Positions 54,323-63,817 of a stretch of DNA of 64,000 bases are shown piece by piece. The DNA lies in the NCBI RefSeq assembly GCF_000143145.1, contig NC_014313.1, positions 3,162,001 to 3,226,000 on the forward strand, written 5' to 3'. Below the pieces are notes generated by a model that had not been told where the DNA came from, made no database searches, and saw only the letters and a program-made list of their open reading frames with translations. The position numbers were made by a program, and so were the translations under genes. Each line of letters opens with the position of its first letter. Position 1 is the stretch's first letter. The stretch is from Hyphomicrobium denitrificans ATCC 51888 (GTDB lineage: Bacteria > Pseudomonadota > Alphaproteobacteria > Rhizobiales > Hyphomicrobiaceae).

Positions 54323-55426
54323 TTGAACCTGAGCCTCAAGCAGCCGCTGCGCGCGGAGAGCCGTGCCGAACTCGATCCACATGGAGCGCGACTTGGCGCG
54401 GTGGTTCCGGACGTCATGCCGGAAAGCCAGAAGCAGCGCGTTCGCCGACTGGCGGCTCATTGTCAAACCTATCGTGGCTCGGTGCCGCGACTCGCAATTC
54501 AGCAGCTCGTCACAACTTTGGTGCCGCTCGTTCTCGTGATCGGGGCCATGTTCGCGACCGTCGAGCATGCCTATTGGGCGACCCTGCTTCTTGCGCTGCC
54601 TGCCGCAGGGCTTCTCGTGCGCGCTTTCATCATCCAGCACGATTGCGGACACGGCTCGTTCTTCGCGTCGCGTCCCGTCAACGATTTCGTCGGACGCTGC
54701 ATGAGCGTGCTGACGTTCGCCCCATACGGACTATGGCGGCGCGAACATGCCCAGCATCACGCGACGTCGGGCAACCTCGACCGGCGCGGCGCGGGCGATA
54801 TCGACACGTTCACCGTCAGCGAATATCTGGCGCTGCCACTGCTGCAGAGATTGCGCTACCGCCTCTACCGCAATCCGCTTTTCCTGTTCGGCATCGGCGT
54901 GCCCGCTTACTTCGTCATTCTGCAGCGCTTGCCGTGGATGCATGCGCTGCCGCCGAGCCAGACTTGGCGCAGCGTGCTCGGGCTGAATATCGGCCTCGCG
55001 CTGTTCTACGCACCGCTGTTCTACTTTTTCGGATGGAGCAACGTGCTGTGGGTCGGCCTGCCGGTGCTGCACATCGCGTCCGCCGCTGGCGGGTGGCTGT
55101 TCTTCATCCAGCATCAATTCGAGGAGACGACCTGGGATAAAGCCGAGGGCTGGGATTTCCAGGTCGCGGCGCTGCTCGGGTCGTCCTACTACAAGCTGCC
55201 GCGCGTGCTGAACTGGTTCACCGGCAATATCGGCCTGCACCACATTCATCACCTGAACAGCATGATTCCGAACTACCGCCTGATGGCGTGCCTGAACGCG
55301 AGCCCGGAATTGCAGTCGATCAATCAGCTGTCCTTGCGCGACAGCCTCAGATGCGCGCGCCTCAAACTCTGGGACGAAACCGAGCGCCGGCTGATCCGGT
55401 TCGATGAGCTGCCGGCAACGCGGTAA
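54323..55426 (+). CDS. Membrane fatty-acid desaturase
   Basis: 367 aa from a TTG at 54323 preceded by a GGGGGG run; a TTG at 54254 or GTG at 54284 are alternatives, since no ATG fits. The three His boxes that bind the di-iron centre are complete: HDCGH (106-110), HAQHH (142-146) and HHIHH (306-310). Hydrophobic segments lie at about 60-105 and 185-260. This is the DesA/delta-12-like desaturase layout, introducing a double bond into membrane lipid acyl chains with oxygen. It is 23 bases upstream of prmB and probably co-transcribed with it. Confidence 0.92.
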   Translation: MNLSLKQPLRAESRAELDPHGARLGAVVPDVMPESQKQRVRRLAAHCQTYRGSVPRLAIQQLVTTLVPLVLVIGAMFATVEHAYWATLLLALPAAGLLVRAFIIQHDCGHGSFFASRPVNDFVGRCMSVLTFAPYGLWRREHAQHHATSGNLDRRGAGDIDTFTVSEYLALPLLQRLRYRLYRNPLFLFGIGVPAYFVILQRLPWMHALPPSQTWRSVLGLNIGLALFYAPLFYFFGWSNVLWVGLPVLHIASAAGGWLFFIQHQFEETTWDKAEGWDFQVAALLGSSYYKLPRVLNWFTGNIGLHHIHHLNSMIPNYRLMACLNASPELQSINQLSLRDSLRCARLKLWDETERRLIRFDELPATR

Positions 55427-55449
55427 CGGGTTATCCGGCACGGGATGTC

Positions 55450-56397
55450 ATGACCGACCGCGCCCCACAGCCGACAGACGAACTCGTTTCGATCCGGGAT
55501 TGGCTGCGGTACGCCGTGACCGCGATGACGCGCGCCGGTCTTGTGTTCGGACACGGGACGGAGACCGCTGTCGACGAGGCGGCATTTCTCATTCTCTCGA
55601 CGCTTGCGCTGCCGATCGACGACATCAATCCGTGGCTCGACTGCCGCCTGACGCGGGATGAACGATCCGCACTCAGCGACATCATCGGACGCCGCATCGA
55701 GACGCGCAAACCCTCAGCCTACCTGACGAACTCCGCCTACATTCAGGGGCGCAAGTTCTACGTCGACGAACGCGTGATCATACCACGGTCATTCATTGCC
55801 GAACTGATCGCGCGCGATGGCCTTGGATCGATCGTGCCCGACGCGGCCCAAGTCGGACGTGTGCTCGACCTCTGCACCGGCTCGGGTTGCATCGCGATCC
55901 TCGCGGCGGAAGCATTTCCCAATGCCGAAATCCACGCGAGCGATATTTCCGATGACGCGCTCGCGGTTGCCGCGCGCAACATTCGCGACTACGGGCTGGA
56001 CCAGCGCGTGCGTACCTTCAAGGTGGACCTGTTCGACGGGCTGCCCGCCGGCTCGTACGATCTCATCATATCGAACCCGCCTTACGTTGCGGCTGCCGAG
56101 GTTGAAGCCTTTGCGCCCGAATATCAGGCCGAGCCGAAACTCGCGCATCTCGGCGGCGTTGACGGCCTCGATCTCGTCAAGCGCATCCTCGACGGCGCCG
56201 GCGAACGCCTCGAAGAACAGGGAAATCTGATCGTCGAAATCGGCACCGGGCAGGACGCGCTCGAAGCCGCACGTCCGGATCTGCCGTTTCTCTGGCTCGA
56301 CACCGAAACGAGCGCAGGCGAAGTGTTTGCGCTGAACGCCAGCGACTTCAAACAAAAGCGCGGCGACCAGGGCCGCCGCGCCAGAAAAAGCAGCTAA
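55450..56397 (+). CDS. prmB: Ribosomal protein L3 N5-glutamine methyltransferase PrmB
   Basis: 315 aa class I SAM methyltransferase. The SAM-binding motif is VLDLCTGSGCIAI (about 138-150), and the glutamine-methylating signature Asn-Pro-Pro-Tyr lies at 209-212 (LIISNPPYV). The N-terminal region (DWLRYAVTAMTRAGLVFGHG) and YLTNSAYIQGRKFYVDERVI-PRSF are characteristic of PrmB rather than PrmC. It methylates a Gln of ribosomal protein L3. It converges with ppc. Confidence 0.94.
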   Translation: MTDRAPQPTDELVSIRDWLRYAVTAMTRAGLVFGHGTETAVDEAAFLILSTLALPIDDINPWLDCRLTRDERSALSDIIGRRIETRKPSAYLTNSAYIQGRKFYVDERVIIPRSFIAELIARDGLGSIVPDAAQVGRVLDLCTGSGCIAILAAEAFPNAEIHASDISDDALAVAARNIRDYGLDQRVRTFKVDLFDGLPAGSYDLIISNPPYVAAAEVEAFAPEYQAEPKLAHLGGVDGLDLVKRILDGAGERLEEQGNLIVEIGTGQDALEAARPDLPFLWLDTETSAGEVFALNASDFKQKRGDQGRRARKSS

Positions 56398-56416
56398 CGC
56401 ACAATCGCGCCTCGGG

Positions 56417-59272
56417 TCAGCCGAAGGCGCCGAAGTGATGCGAGATGCCGGTGCCGATCTCACGCACGAACTCGTACGAATTTTCCATCGGCGTCAGGAT
56501 TTCGGTTTCGAGACGTCCATAGTCGTTCACACCGCGCGGACGATAGCTTGCCGGCTCGTTGAACTCGTCCTTCTCGTCGATCTTGCGGTTCGAGTGCGGG
56601 AAGGCCTTGCGCAACACCGCGAGCACGTCGGGAATATCGAGGCCGAGCGCCATTTCGAGAACCTGCGTATGCGACAGGCCATCCTGCGGGGTGAAGCGCG
56701 GGAGCTGCGCCGCGAGGATAAAGATGCGCATCATCACCGCAAGACGAATAGCTTGCAGAAGATCGAGTTCCAGACGGTTCTCGTCCGGCGTCATGCCGTC
56801 CTCGATGTTGAGGTCGGTGAGGATGGCATGAAGATCGATCGCATCGAGACGCAGAAGATGCACGAGCTCGGCGATGTCGCTTTCGCGATCGTCGGGCAAG
56901 AGATGCGTCGCCAGCGTGCGGAACGCAGAGTTCAAAGCCTGCTCGCGGCCCCATGAGGCGCGCGCCGCCCAGAACCCCGCGTCGAAAATCTTGGCGTTGG
57001 CGCCCATCGCGTTGAGGCTCGAGATGGTCTTGGCGTGCGCGACCATCGCCAGCATCGACTGCAGGCGCTTCGACGAACGGGCGAGCTTGTTGAAGTGATC
57101 GACCTCGCTGCCGACGGCGATACCGAGACCCGCGACGACGTTCGCGAGATATCCGAACTGCTGCAGGATCGCATTGTTCGGGATCGCGCGCATGCGCGCC
57201 GGGTTGCCACGATCGGACGTATGCTCGCCCTGGCGCTTCACCGGCCGCGATCCGGTCTTGAATAGCAGGTTCGCGCCGAACGCGCCGAGCACGGCACGAT
57301 AGCCGTCGTGAGCGAACAGCTTCTGCTGGAATGCGCGCAGGCGAAGGAAGAAGTCGAGGTTGAAATTCTGCTCGGTATAGAACGGATCGATCGTCTCTTC
57401 CGGGATCTCGCCGTCCATGACGACGGTCGCCAAAGCGCGGGTGGTCAAGGCCCGATTGCCGAAGGTCATGTAACCGTCGCCGCCCTGGAAGCTCGTTTCG
57501 TGCTTCACCGGAATTTTGGCGTCGGCGAAGCGGCGGCGCGACTCGTCCGTCATCAGATAGTGCAGGCGCTGATGCAGGTCGCCCGGATGCGCACCGCGCC
57601 CCATCGACTCGCCGTGCGTCGAGAAGATCAGCGTCTCGACGTTCTGCAGCTTCGCCTTCGCGACCAGCGCCGACAGACTGTCGTAGTAGCGCTCGATCGC
57701 CAGCGTCGCCGGAATTTGGCCGATGAAGCGGCCGGCATCCGAGAAGCCGGTCTGGATGCTCAGACGCTTCCGGCCCTGAACGTAATCGCGATAGGTGTCC
57801 TCTTCGACGAGGCGCTCCATGATGCGCGCGCCGTTCTCGAGGCCCGACGGCGTTTCGAACAGCGGCGAAATATCGGTGATGTGATCGACGCCGAAGAGCT
57901 TCGCAAAGAAAACCGCGATCAGGATCGTTGCGGGCGATTCCGCCTCGGCGATCAGGAAGCGGATCGGCGTTTCGCGGTCGACATGCTTCTGGATTTGCGC
58001 GGTCAATGCGAACTGACGTATCGCCGTCGCGGTCTCGAGATCGAGTGTCGAGAAGTTGACCGTTTCCTGCGGGCAATTCTTGATCATATCGACAATGCGC
58101 GCCAGCGACTGACGCTCGGTCAGATCGCGCGTCCAGGGCTCGTGGACGTAAGCGCGGAAGGCGTTGTTCAATTGCAGCGCGTTGATGCGAAGGTGAATGT
58201 GCGACGTGCCGAGCCCGGTCGCGGCGACGAGGCCCGAGAGCGCAGCGATAGCGCGCTTCACCTGCGGAGCTTCGACGGAATCGATCAGCTGTTCGAACAG
58301 CGTCTGCAGCGGCTCGACCGTCAGCAGGTTATAGCCGTCGGACTTGGTGATGACGTTCGCCGCTTTCGTGAGATAGTCGTGGTCGTTCTCGAACTGCTCG
58401 ATCGCCTTGATCTGCTCGTCGACCGCGGCAATGCCGAGATCGAGCTTGCCGACGATCTGGCGTGCGATGCGCTGCGGGCCGTCGGCGTCGTCGAGCTTGT
58501 GCTTCAGGACGACGAAGCGCTCGCGAATGTCGGCGAGAGCGGCGCGCTTTTCGAGCAGGCGCACGTGGAACGAGAACGTCCAGGAAATATCATTGCGGCC
58601 GTCGAGGTCGTAGCCGACCCAGGACGCCATCGTCGCGAGCTTCGGGCGCAGCTTGAATGCGGCCTCGCCGAACTTCTGCGACGAGACGCTGAAGAACGCA
58701 TGCAGCAGCTCTTCATAAGCGTTGCGCAGATTGCGGATCGCCTCCTGCACGCACTTGTGCTCGTGCCGCAGCGTCAGCGTTTCCTCGGGGCGATGCGGAA
58801 TGCCGATCTGAACTTCTTTGGCTGACGGGTCGGCGACGGCGATTTCGACCATCCGGCGATAGAGCGCATCGGAGAGTCCAAAGGTCGGATGCGCGGTCAT
58901 GACGATGCCGGTGCGCGCGCGCGACCAGCGCTGCGCGAAGGCTTCAATCGAGCCTGCGGCTTCGTTCGCCGTCTTTTCGACGTAGGCAGTAAAATCTTTC
59001 AGCGTCGTCGCCTGGTCGACGTAGCCGACCTTGTCGCGCAGCCGCCGGGCGCGGCGCACGCAGGCGCGGTCCATCAGGCGGCCGGCGAGATTCTTGACGG
59101 CGTCGAAGGTGATCGCCTGCGATTCAAGACGCCGCGACAGATCAAAGGCGACGTTGAGAATAGGATTGAGCGAGGGATTGTCCGGGATTTGCGTCCTCAG
59201 ACGCTTCAACTCTTCGATCAGCGCGAGTTCGTCGAGTTCAGCTGAATGTTCCACGCGCGTCGTATCCTGCAT
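56417..59272 (-). CDS. ppc: Phosphoenolpyruvate carboxylase, serine-cycle type
   Basis: 951 aa; the ATG at 59272 follows GGAGG at 7 bases and gives QDTTRVEHSAELDELALIEE. It carboxylates PEP to oxaloacetate in the serine cycle. The catalytic His128 motif is VMTAHPTF. The segment FSTHGESMGRGAHPGDLHQR is found where canonical enzymes have the Gly-Arg-Gly-Gly loop, and the C-terminus is HHFGAFG rather than the usual QNTG, so this is the divergent branch seen in methylotrophs. It is the last gene of the sga-mcl-mtkA-mtkB-ppc series, 106 bases after mtkB with a hairpin between. Confidence 0.93.
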   Translation of the reverse strand: MQDTTRVEHSAELDELALIEELKRLRTQIPDNPSLNPILNVAFDLSRRLESQAITFDAVKNLAGRLMDRACVRRARRLRDKVGYVDQATTLKDFTAYVEKTANEAAGSIEAFAQRWSRARTGIVMTAHPTFGLSDALYRRMVEIAVADPSAKEVQIGIPHRPEETLTLRHEHKCVQEAIRNLRNAYEELLHAFFSVSSQKFGEAAFKLRPKLATMASWVGYDLDGRNDISWTFSFHVRLLEKRAALADIRERFVVLKHKLDDADGPQRIARQIVGKLDLGIAAVDEQIKAIEQFENDHDYLTKAANVITKSDGYNLLTVEPLQTLFEQLIDSVEAPQVKRAIAALSGLVAATGLGTSHIHLRINALQLNNAFRAYVHEPWTRDLTERQSLARIVDMIKNCPQETVNFSTLDLETATAIRQFALTAQIQKHVDRETPIRFLIAEAESPATILIAVFFAKLFGVDHITDISPLFETPSGLENGARIMERLVEEDTYRDYVQGRKRLSIQTGFSDAGRFIGQIPATLAIERYYDSLSALVAKAKLQNVETLIFSTHGESMGRGAHPGDLHQRLHYLMTDESRRRFADAKIPVKHETSFQGGDGYMTFGNRALTTRALATVVMDGEIPEETIDPFYTEQNFNLDFFLRLRAFQQKLFAHDGYRAVLGAFGANLLFKTGSRPVKRQGEHTSDRGNPARMRAIPNNAILQQFGYLANVVAGLGIAVGSEVDHFNKLARSSKRLQSMLAMVAHAKTISSLNAMGANAKIFDAGFWAARASWGREQALNSAFRTLATHLLPDDRESDIAELVHLLRLDAIDLHAILTDLNIEDGMTPDENRLELDLLQAIRLAVMMRIFILAAQLPRFTPQDGLSHTQVLEMALGLDIPDVLAVLRKAFPHSNRKIDEKDEFNEPASYRPRGVNDYGRLETEILTPMENSYEFVREIGTGISHHFGAFG

Positions 59273-59341
59273 CCACAAGCCTCCGCGTTCCCGGAGCGGG
59301 ACCGCGTTCAAAACGTAAGATCATTTGGCTCAGTGTGCAAA

Positions 59342-59368
59342 GACCGGAGCGGAGCGGCCGCTCCGGTC
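59342..59368. other. Hairpin between mtkB and ppc
   Basis: Ten-base perfect arms GACCGGAGCG / CGCTCCGGTC with a 7-base loop. Only three T residues follow on the minus strand, so it could attenuate or process the transcript between mtkB and ppc rather than end it. Confidence 0.55.
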
Positions 59369-59378
59369 TTCGCGGAGT

Positions 59379-60278
59379 TCAGGCAACTTTTTTCTGCTTG
59401 CCGAGAACCTGCGCGACGGTCGAGCCCATTTCCGACGGCGTCGGCGCGATAGCGACGCCGCAGCCCTTCAGGATCTCGACCTTCTCAGCAGCCGACTCGC
59501 CGAATGCCGAAACGATGGCGCCAGCGTGGCCCATGCGGCGGCCCTTCGGGGCCGACAGACCGGCGATGTAGGCGATGACAGGCTTCTTCATGTGCTCTTT
59601 GGCGAAGAGGCCGGCTTCGGCTTCCTGCGGACCACCGATTTCGCCGATCATCAGGATCGCGTCGGTCTCGGGATCGTTCTCGAAGTGCTCGAGGACGTCA
59701 CGATGCGACGAGCCGTTGATCGGGTCGCCGCCGATACCAACCGACGTCGAGACGCCGATGCCAAGGGCCTTGAGCTGCGCGGCGGCTTCGTAGCCGAGCG
59801 TACCGGAGCGGCCGACGATGCCGACGCGGCCCGGAAGGTAGATGTGTCCCGGCATGATGCCGAGCATCGCCTTGCCTGGCGAGATCGTGCCGGCGCAGTT
59901 CGGGCCGGTCAGGATCATGCGCGCTTCTTTCTTGTAGCGGCGCATGTAGCGCTTCACGCGGATCATATCCTGAGCAGGAATGCCGTCCGTGATGCAGACG
60001 CAGTATTTGATCCCAGCGTCGGCCGCTTCCATGATCGCGTCAGCCGCGAACGGCGGCGGCACGAACACGATGGAGGCTTCAGCGCCCGTCTCGTCGACGG
60101 CGCCCTTGACGGTGTTGAACACCGGACGGCCGAGATGCGAGGTGCCGCCTTTACCGGGCGTCACGCCGCCAACGACGTTGGAGCCGTAGTCGATCATTTC
60201 CTGGGCGTGGAACGTGCCGATGCGACCGGTAAAGCCCTGGATCAGGATCGGCGTCTTTTCATTGATAAAGATTGCCAT
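59379..60278 (-). CDS. mtkB: Malate-CoA ligase (malate thiokinase) alpha subunit
   Basis: 299 aa, succinyl-CoA synthetase alpha-type subunit. The CoA-binding Rossmann domain starts IFINEKTPILIQGFTGRIGT. The phosphohistidine is His251 in RRMGHAGAIVSAF. The segment GIVGRSGTLGYEAAAQLKAL is also typical. With MtkA it makes malyl-CoA from malate, ATP and CoA. The assignment as malate thiokinase rather than succinyl-CoA synthetase rests on the neighbours: mcl, sga and ppc. It is 18 bases after mtkA. Confidence 0.93.
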   Translation of the reverse strand: MAIFINEKTPILIQGFTGRIGTFHAQEMIDYGSNVVGGVTPGKGGTSHLGRPVFNTVKGAVDETGAEASIVFVPPPFAADAIMEAADAGIKYCVCITDGIPAQDMIRVKRYMRRYKKEARMILTGPNCAGTISPGKAMLGIMPGHIYLPGRVGIVGRSGTLGYEAAAQLKALGIGVSTSVGIGGDPINGSSHRDVLEHFENDPETDAILMIGEIGGPQEAEAGLFAKEHMKKPVIAYIAGLSAPKGRRMGHAGAIVSAFGESAAEKVEILKGCGVAIAPTPSEMGSTVAQVLGKQKKVA

Positions 60279-60296
60279 TGGTACGTTTCTCCGGGC

Positions 60297-61460
60297 TTAG
60301 GCTTTTTTGGCCGCTTCGACCGCCTGCTTGGCAGCATCGGCGAGAGTTTCCGCGCTGATGACCGTCAGGCCGCTGTTGTCGATGATCTTGCGGCCTTCTT
60401 CGACGTTGGTGCCTGCGAGGCGAACGACGATCGGCAGCTTGATATCGAGTTCCTTGACGGCGTCGACGACACCCTTGGCAACCCAGTCGCAACGGTTGAT
60501 GCCGGCGAAGACGTTGACCAGGATGGCCTTGACGTTCTTGTCGCGCAGAACCGCCTTGAACGACTTGGTGACGCGCTCGGGAGAGGCGCCGCCGCCGATG
60601 TCGAGGAAGTTCGCAGGCTCGCCGCCCGCAAGCTTGATCATGTCGAGCGTCGCCATCGCGAGACCGGCACCGTTGACGATGCAGCCGATGTCGCCATCGA
60701 GACCGACGTACGAGAGACCACGATCCGACGCGTAGGTTTCGCGGGGATCTTCCTGGCTCTTGTCGCGCAGCTCGGCGATGTGCGGACGGCGGAACAGCGC
60801 GTTGTCGTCGAACGACATCTTGGCGTCGAGCGCAACGACCTGCTTTTCCTTGGTGATGACGAGCGGGTTGATTTCAACCATCATCGCATCGAGATCGCGG
60901 AAGGCGCGATAGCAGCCCATGATCGCGGGCACGAGCTTGTTGACGATCTCAGGATCGACGCCAAGTCCGAATGCCAGCTCACGTGCCTGGAACTGCTGCA
61001 TGCCGACCGCCGGGTCGACGGCGACGCGGATGATCGTGTCGGGCTGCGACGCCGAGATTTCCTCGATGTCCATGCCGCCCGCGGCCGAGGCCACGACGAC
61101 GATGCGCTCCGAAGCGCGGTCCATCACGAAACCGAGATAGATTTCGCGATCGATGTTCGTCGCTTCTTCGATGTAGAGGCGCGAGACCAGCTTGCCGGCC
61201 GATCCCGTTTGGTGCGTGACGAGCTTGCGGCCGAGCATGAACTCGGCTGCATCCTCGATTTCCTTTTCCGTCTTGCAGACCTTGACGCCGCCGGCTTTAC
61301 CGCGCGCGCCGGAGTGAATCTGCGCCTTGACGACGACCGTGCCGCCAAGCTCGCTGGCGCGATAGGTGGCCTGTTCAGGGCTGTAGGCAAGTCCGCCGCG
61401 GGCGATCGGCACGCCGAACTTCGCAAGAAGCTCTTTGGCCTGGTATTCATGAATGTCCAT
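60297..61460 (-). CDS. mtkA: Malate-CoA ligase (malate thiokinase) beta subunit
   Basis: 387 aa, ATP-grasp subunit of the succinyl-CoA synthetase beta type. It begins [20 protein letters not shown], then [20 protein letters not shown], and the C-terminal half has [20 protein letters not shown] and [20 protein letters not shown]. These are the ATP-binding and CoA-ligase parts. As with mtkB, the serine-cycle gene context supports malate as substrate. It is 45 bases after mcl. Confidence 0.93.
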   Translation of the reverse strand: MDIHEYQAKELLAKFGVPIARGGLAYSPEQATYRASELGGTVVVKAQIHSGARGKAGGVKVCKTEKEIEDAAEFMLGRKLVTHQTGSAGKLVSRLYIEEATNIDREIYLGFVMDRASERIVVVASAAGGMDIEEISASQPDTIIRVAVDPAVGMQQFQARELAFGLGVDPEIVNKLVPAIMGCYRAFRDLDAMMVEINPLVITKEKQVVALDAKMSFDDNALFRRPHIAELRDKSQEDPRETYASDRGLSYVGLDGDIGCIVNGAGLAMATLDMIKLAGGEPANFLDIGGGASPERVTKSFKAVLRDKNVKAILVNVFAGINRCDWVAKGVVDAVKELDIKLPIVVRLAGTNVEEGRKIIDNSGLTVISAETLADAAKQAVEAAKKA

Positions 61461-61505
61461 GTTTTTGGACTCCTCGGGATTGGGCTTGTCGTTTCCGGCT
61501 TCTGA

Positions 61506-62468
61506 TTATTTGCTCTTTGCGCGAGCTTCTTCGCCTGCCTTGATCGCCGCTGCCGTGACCAGCAGGTTCTTCGCCATCTTTTCAGATGCCGCGTCGATCA
61601 TCTTGCCGTCGAGCGATGCTGCGCCCTTGCCCTGCGCTTCGGCTTCCTTGAGTGCGACCAGGATGCGCTCGGCGCGTTCGATTTCCTTCGCCGTCGGAGA
61701 GTAGATTTCGTTGGCGAGTTCGATCTGCGAGGGGTGGATCGCCCACTTGCCTTCCATGCCGAGAGCGGCACCACGGCGCGCAGCGGCCTTGTAGCCTTCC
61801 GGATCGTCGATGCCGCCGAACGGGCCGTCGATCGGACGGAGACCGAATGCGCGGCAGGCGACCGTCATGCGCGACAGCGGGAAGTGCCACTGGTCACCCG
61901 GATAGTCGGGGTTCAAGCCGCCGATGACGACGGTGCGGGCCTTGTTGAATGCGGAGTAGTCGGCAACGCCGAAGTGCATCGACTCAAGGCGGCTGTTGGC
62001 AGACGCGATGGCTTCGACGTTGGCCATGCCGAGCGGCGTTTCGATGAGGGCTTCCATGCCGATCTGGTGCGGGAGACCCTTCGCGACTTCGATCTGGCTG
62101 ACGAAGCTTTCGATGGCGTAGACGTCGGCCGGAACGCCGACCTTCGGAATGAGGATCGTATCGAGCTTGGCACCAGCCTGCTCGACGATGTCGACGACGT
62201 CGCGGTAGCAATAATGCGTGTCGAGGCCGTTGATGCGGACCGAGACGCTCTTGCCCGCGCCCTTCCAGTCGAGATCGTTCAGAGCCTGGATGATGTTCTT
62301 GCGAGCCTGCTCTTTCTCGGGCGGCGCGACGGCGTCTTCGCAATCAAGGAAAACGTAGTCGGCGGCGCTCTTGAGGGCGCGGTCGATCATCGTCGGGTTG
62401 GAGCCCGGCACGGCGAGATAAGAACGCTGCAGACGCTGCTTACGGTTCGGGTAGAGGGTATAGCTCAT
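61506..62468 (-). CDS. mcl: Malyl-CoA lyase
   Basis: 320 aa, HpcH/HpaI-CitE-type aldolase (mclA in Methylobacterium). It splits malyl-CoA to glyoxylate and acetyl-CoA, closing the serine cycle. Typical sequence: SYLAVPGSNPTMIDRALKSA, then DYVFLDCEDAVAPPEKEQAR, RINGLDTHYCYRDVVDIVEQ, LIETPLGMANVEAIASANSR with the metal-binding acidic residues, and GKWAIHPSQIELANEIYSPT. It lies between sga and mtkA, 140 bases after sga with a hairpin between. Confidence 0.95.
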   Translation of the reverse strand: MSYTLYPNRKQRLQRSYLAVPGSNPTMIDRALKSAADYVFLDCEDAVAPPEKEQARKNIIQALNDLDWKGAGKSVSVRINGLDTHYCYRDVVDIVEQAGAKLDTILIPKVGVPADVYAIESFVSQIEVAKGLPHQIGMEALIETPLGMANVEAIASANSRLESMHFGVADYSAFNKARTVVIGGLNPDYPGDQWHFPLSRMTVACRAFGLRPIDGPFGGIDDPEGYKAAARRGAALGMEGKWAIHPSQIELANEIYSPTAKEIERAERILVALKEAEAQGKGAASLDGKMIDAASEKMAKNLLVTAAAIKAGEEARAKSK

Positions 62469-62569
62469 TTGGGGGTCGCCTTCCTAGCGGAGTGAACGAT
62501 CGTTGTTGTCATTGCGAAAAAATCAGAATGCGGAGCGTCGTTCAACCCGCGAGTGCGATACGACGCCAG

Positions 62570-62600
62570 AATGCCCAGCCGCTTTAAGCAGCTGGGCATT
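62570..62600. other. Hairpin between sga and mcl
   Basis: Ten-base perfect arms AATGCCCAGC / GCTGGGCATT with an 11-base loop, directly downstream of the sga stop. No T-run follows on either strand. It could set differential mRNA stability between sga and the mcl-mtk part. Confidence 0.55.
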
Positions 62601-62608
62601 GTCTCGAG

Positions 62609-63817
62609 TTAGGCCTTCAGCGGCTCTTTGCTCGTGGCCGACTTGACCGGATTGCTGGTGAAGTATTCGGCGGCGGCAGCGGTGCCCGAGCCGAGCTTGA
62701 CCGGGATGCCGTTGTCCTTGAGCGCCATCTCGACGGCGAACAGAACGCCACCGACCATGTACTCGTCGAGCGAACCGAGGTGACCGATGCGGAACACCTT
62801 GCCGGCGACCTTGTTGAGGCCGAGGCCGAGCGACGTGTTGTAGCGATAGTAGGCCGTCTTCGTGACGGCGTTGCTGTCAACGCCTTCGGGAACGAGGATC
62901 GCCGACACGGTGTCGGAGTACCACTTCGGCTCTTTCGCGCAGAGCTTCAGACCCCAGGCTGCGACGCCAGCGCGAACGCCGGAGGCGAGGCGATGGTGAC
63001 GAGCAACGACGTTGTCGATGCCTTCGGCGAGCAGAAGATCGATCGAGGCGCGCAGGCCGCGGATCAGCGTCGTTGCGGGCGTATAGGGGAAGAATCCGAG
63101 ATCGTTCGTCTTGATCATGTCTTCGAACGAGAAGAAGCAGCGGTTCATACGGCCGTTCTTGCTCTTGTTGACGTCAAGCGCCTTCTGGCTGACGGCAAGA
63201 ATGCCGAGGCCGGTCGGAAGCATGAAGCCCTTCTGCGAGCCGGAGACGCAGCAGTCGACGCCCCATTCGCCCATGCGCATTTCGAGCGAGCCGACGGAAG
63301 AAACGCCGTCGACCATCAGGAGCGCGGGATGCTTCGCGGCGTCGAGCGCCTTGCGGACGCCGGCTACGTCGCTGGCGACGCCGGTCGCCGTTTCGTTCTG
63401 CGTGACGAACACGGCTTTGATTTCGTGGTTCTTGTCCTTGGCGAGAATGTCAGCGTACTTCTCGACCGGAACGCCGGTGCCCCACTCTTCGTCGCAAACC
63501 TCAGGCTTCAGGCCAAGACGCTCGGCCATATCGACCCAGAGCAGCGAGAACTGGCCGAAGCGGCTCATCAGAACCTTGTCGCCGACGGCGAGCGTGTTCT
63601 GGATCGCAGATTCCCATGCGCCCGTTCCCGACGACGGGAAAAGGAATACGCGGCCATCCTTCATTTTGAAAACCTTCTTGAGGTCTTCGAAGATCGGCAG
63701 CGTCAGCTTGGGAAATTCCGGCGAGCGCATGTCTTCCATCGGAAGGTTCATCGCGATGCGCACAGCGTCGGGGACGTTGGTCGGGCCGGGAATAAAGAGG
63801 TGGGGCGTGACGGTCAT
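62609..63817 (-). CDS. sga: Serine-glyoxylate aminotransferase
   Basis: 402 aa class V aminotransferase that converts serine and glyoxylate to hydroxypyruvate and glycine, the entry step of the serine cycle. The PLP-binding Lys is Lys196 in VSGSQKGFMLPTGL. Family sequences TPHLFIPGPTNVPDAVRIAM, LFPSSGTGAWESAIQNTLAV and LLMVDGVSSVGSLEMRMGEW are clear. From memory it is very close to the enzyme of Hyphomicrobium methylovorum. It is the first gene of the serine-cycle series here; hydroxypyruvate reductase is not in the window. Confidence 0.96.
   Translation of the reverse strand: MTVTPHLFIPGPTNVPDAVRIAMNLPMEDMRSPEFPKLTLPIFEDLKKVFKMKDGRVFLFPSSGTGAWESAIQNTLAVGDKVLMSRFGQFSLLWVDMAERLGLKPEVCDEEWGTGVPVEKYADILAKDKNHEIKAVFVTQNETATGVASDVAGVRKALDAAKHPALLMVDGVSSVGSLEMRMGEWGVDCCVSGSQKGFMLPTGLGILAVSQKALDVNKSKNGRMNRCFFSFEDMIKTNDLGFFPYTPATTLIRGLRASIDLLLAEGIDNVVARHHRLASGVRAGVAAWGLKLCAKEPKWYSDTVSAILVPEGVDSNAVTKTAYYRYNTSLGLGLNKVAGKVFRIGHLGSLDEYMVGGVLFAVEMALKDNGIPVKLGSGTAAAAEYFTSNPVKSATSKEPLKA

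Noticed and set aside
59325..61505. A 726-codon plus-strand frame opposite mtkB and mtkA.
   Set aside because: Low-complexity antisense composition; both minus-strand genes are clear family members.
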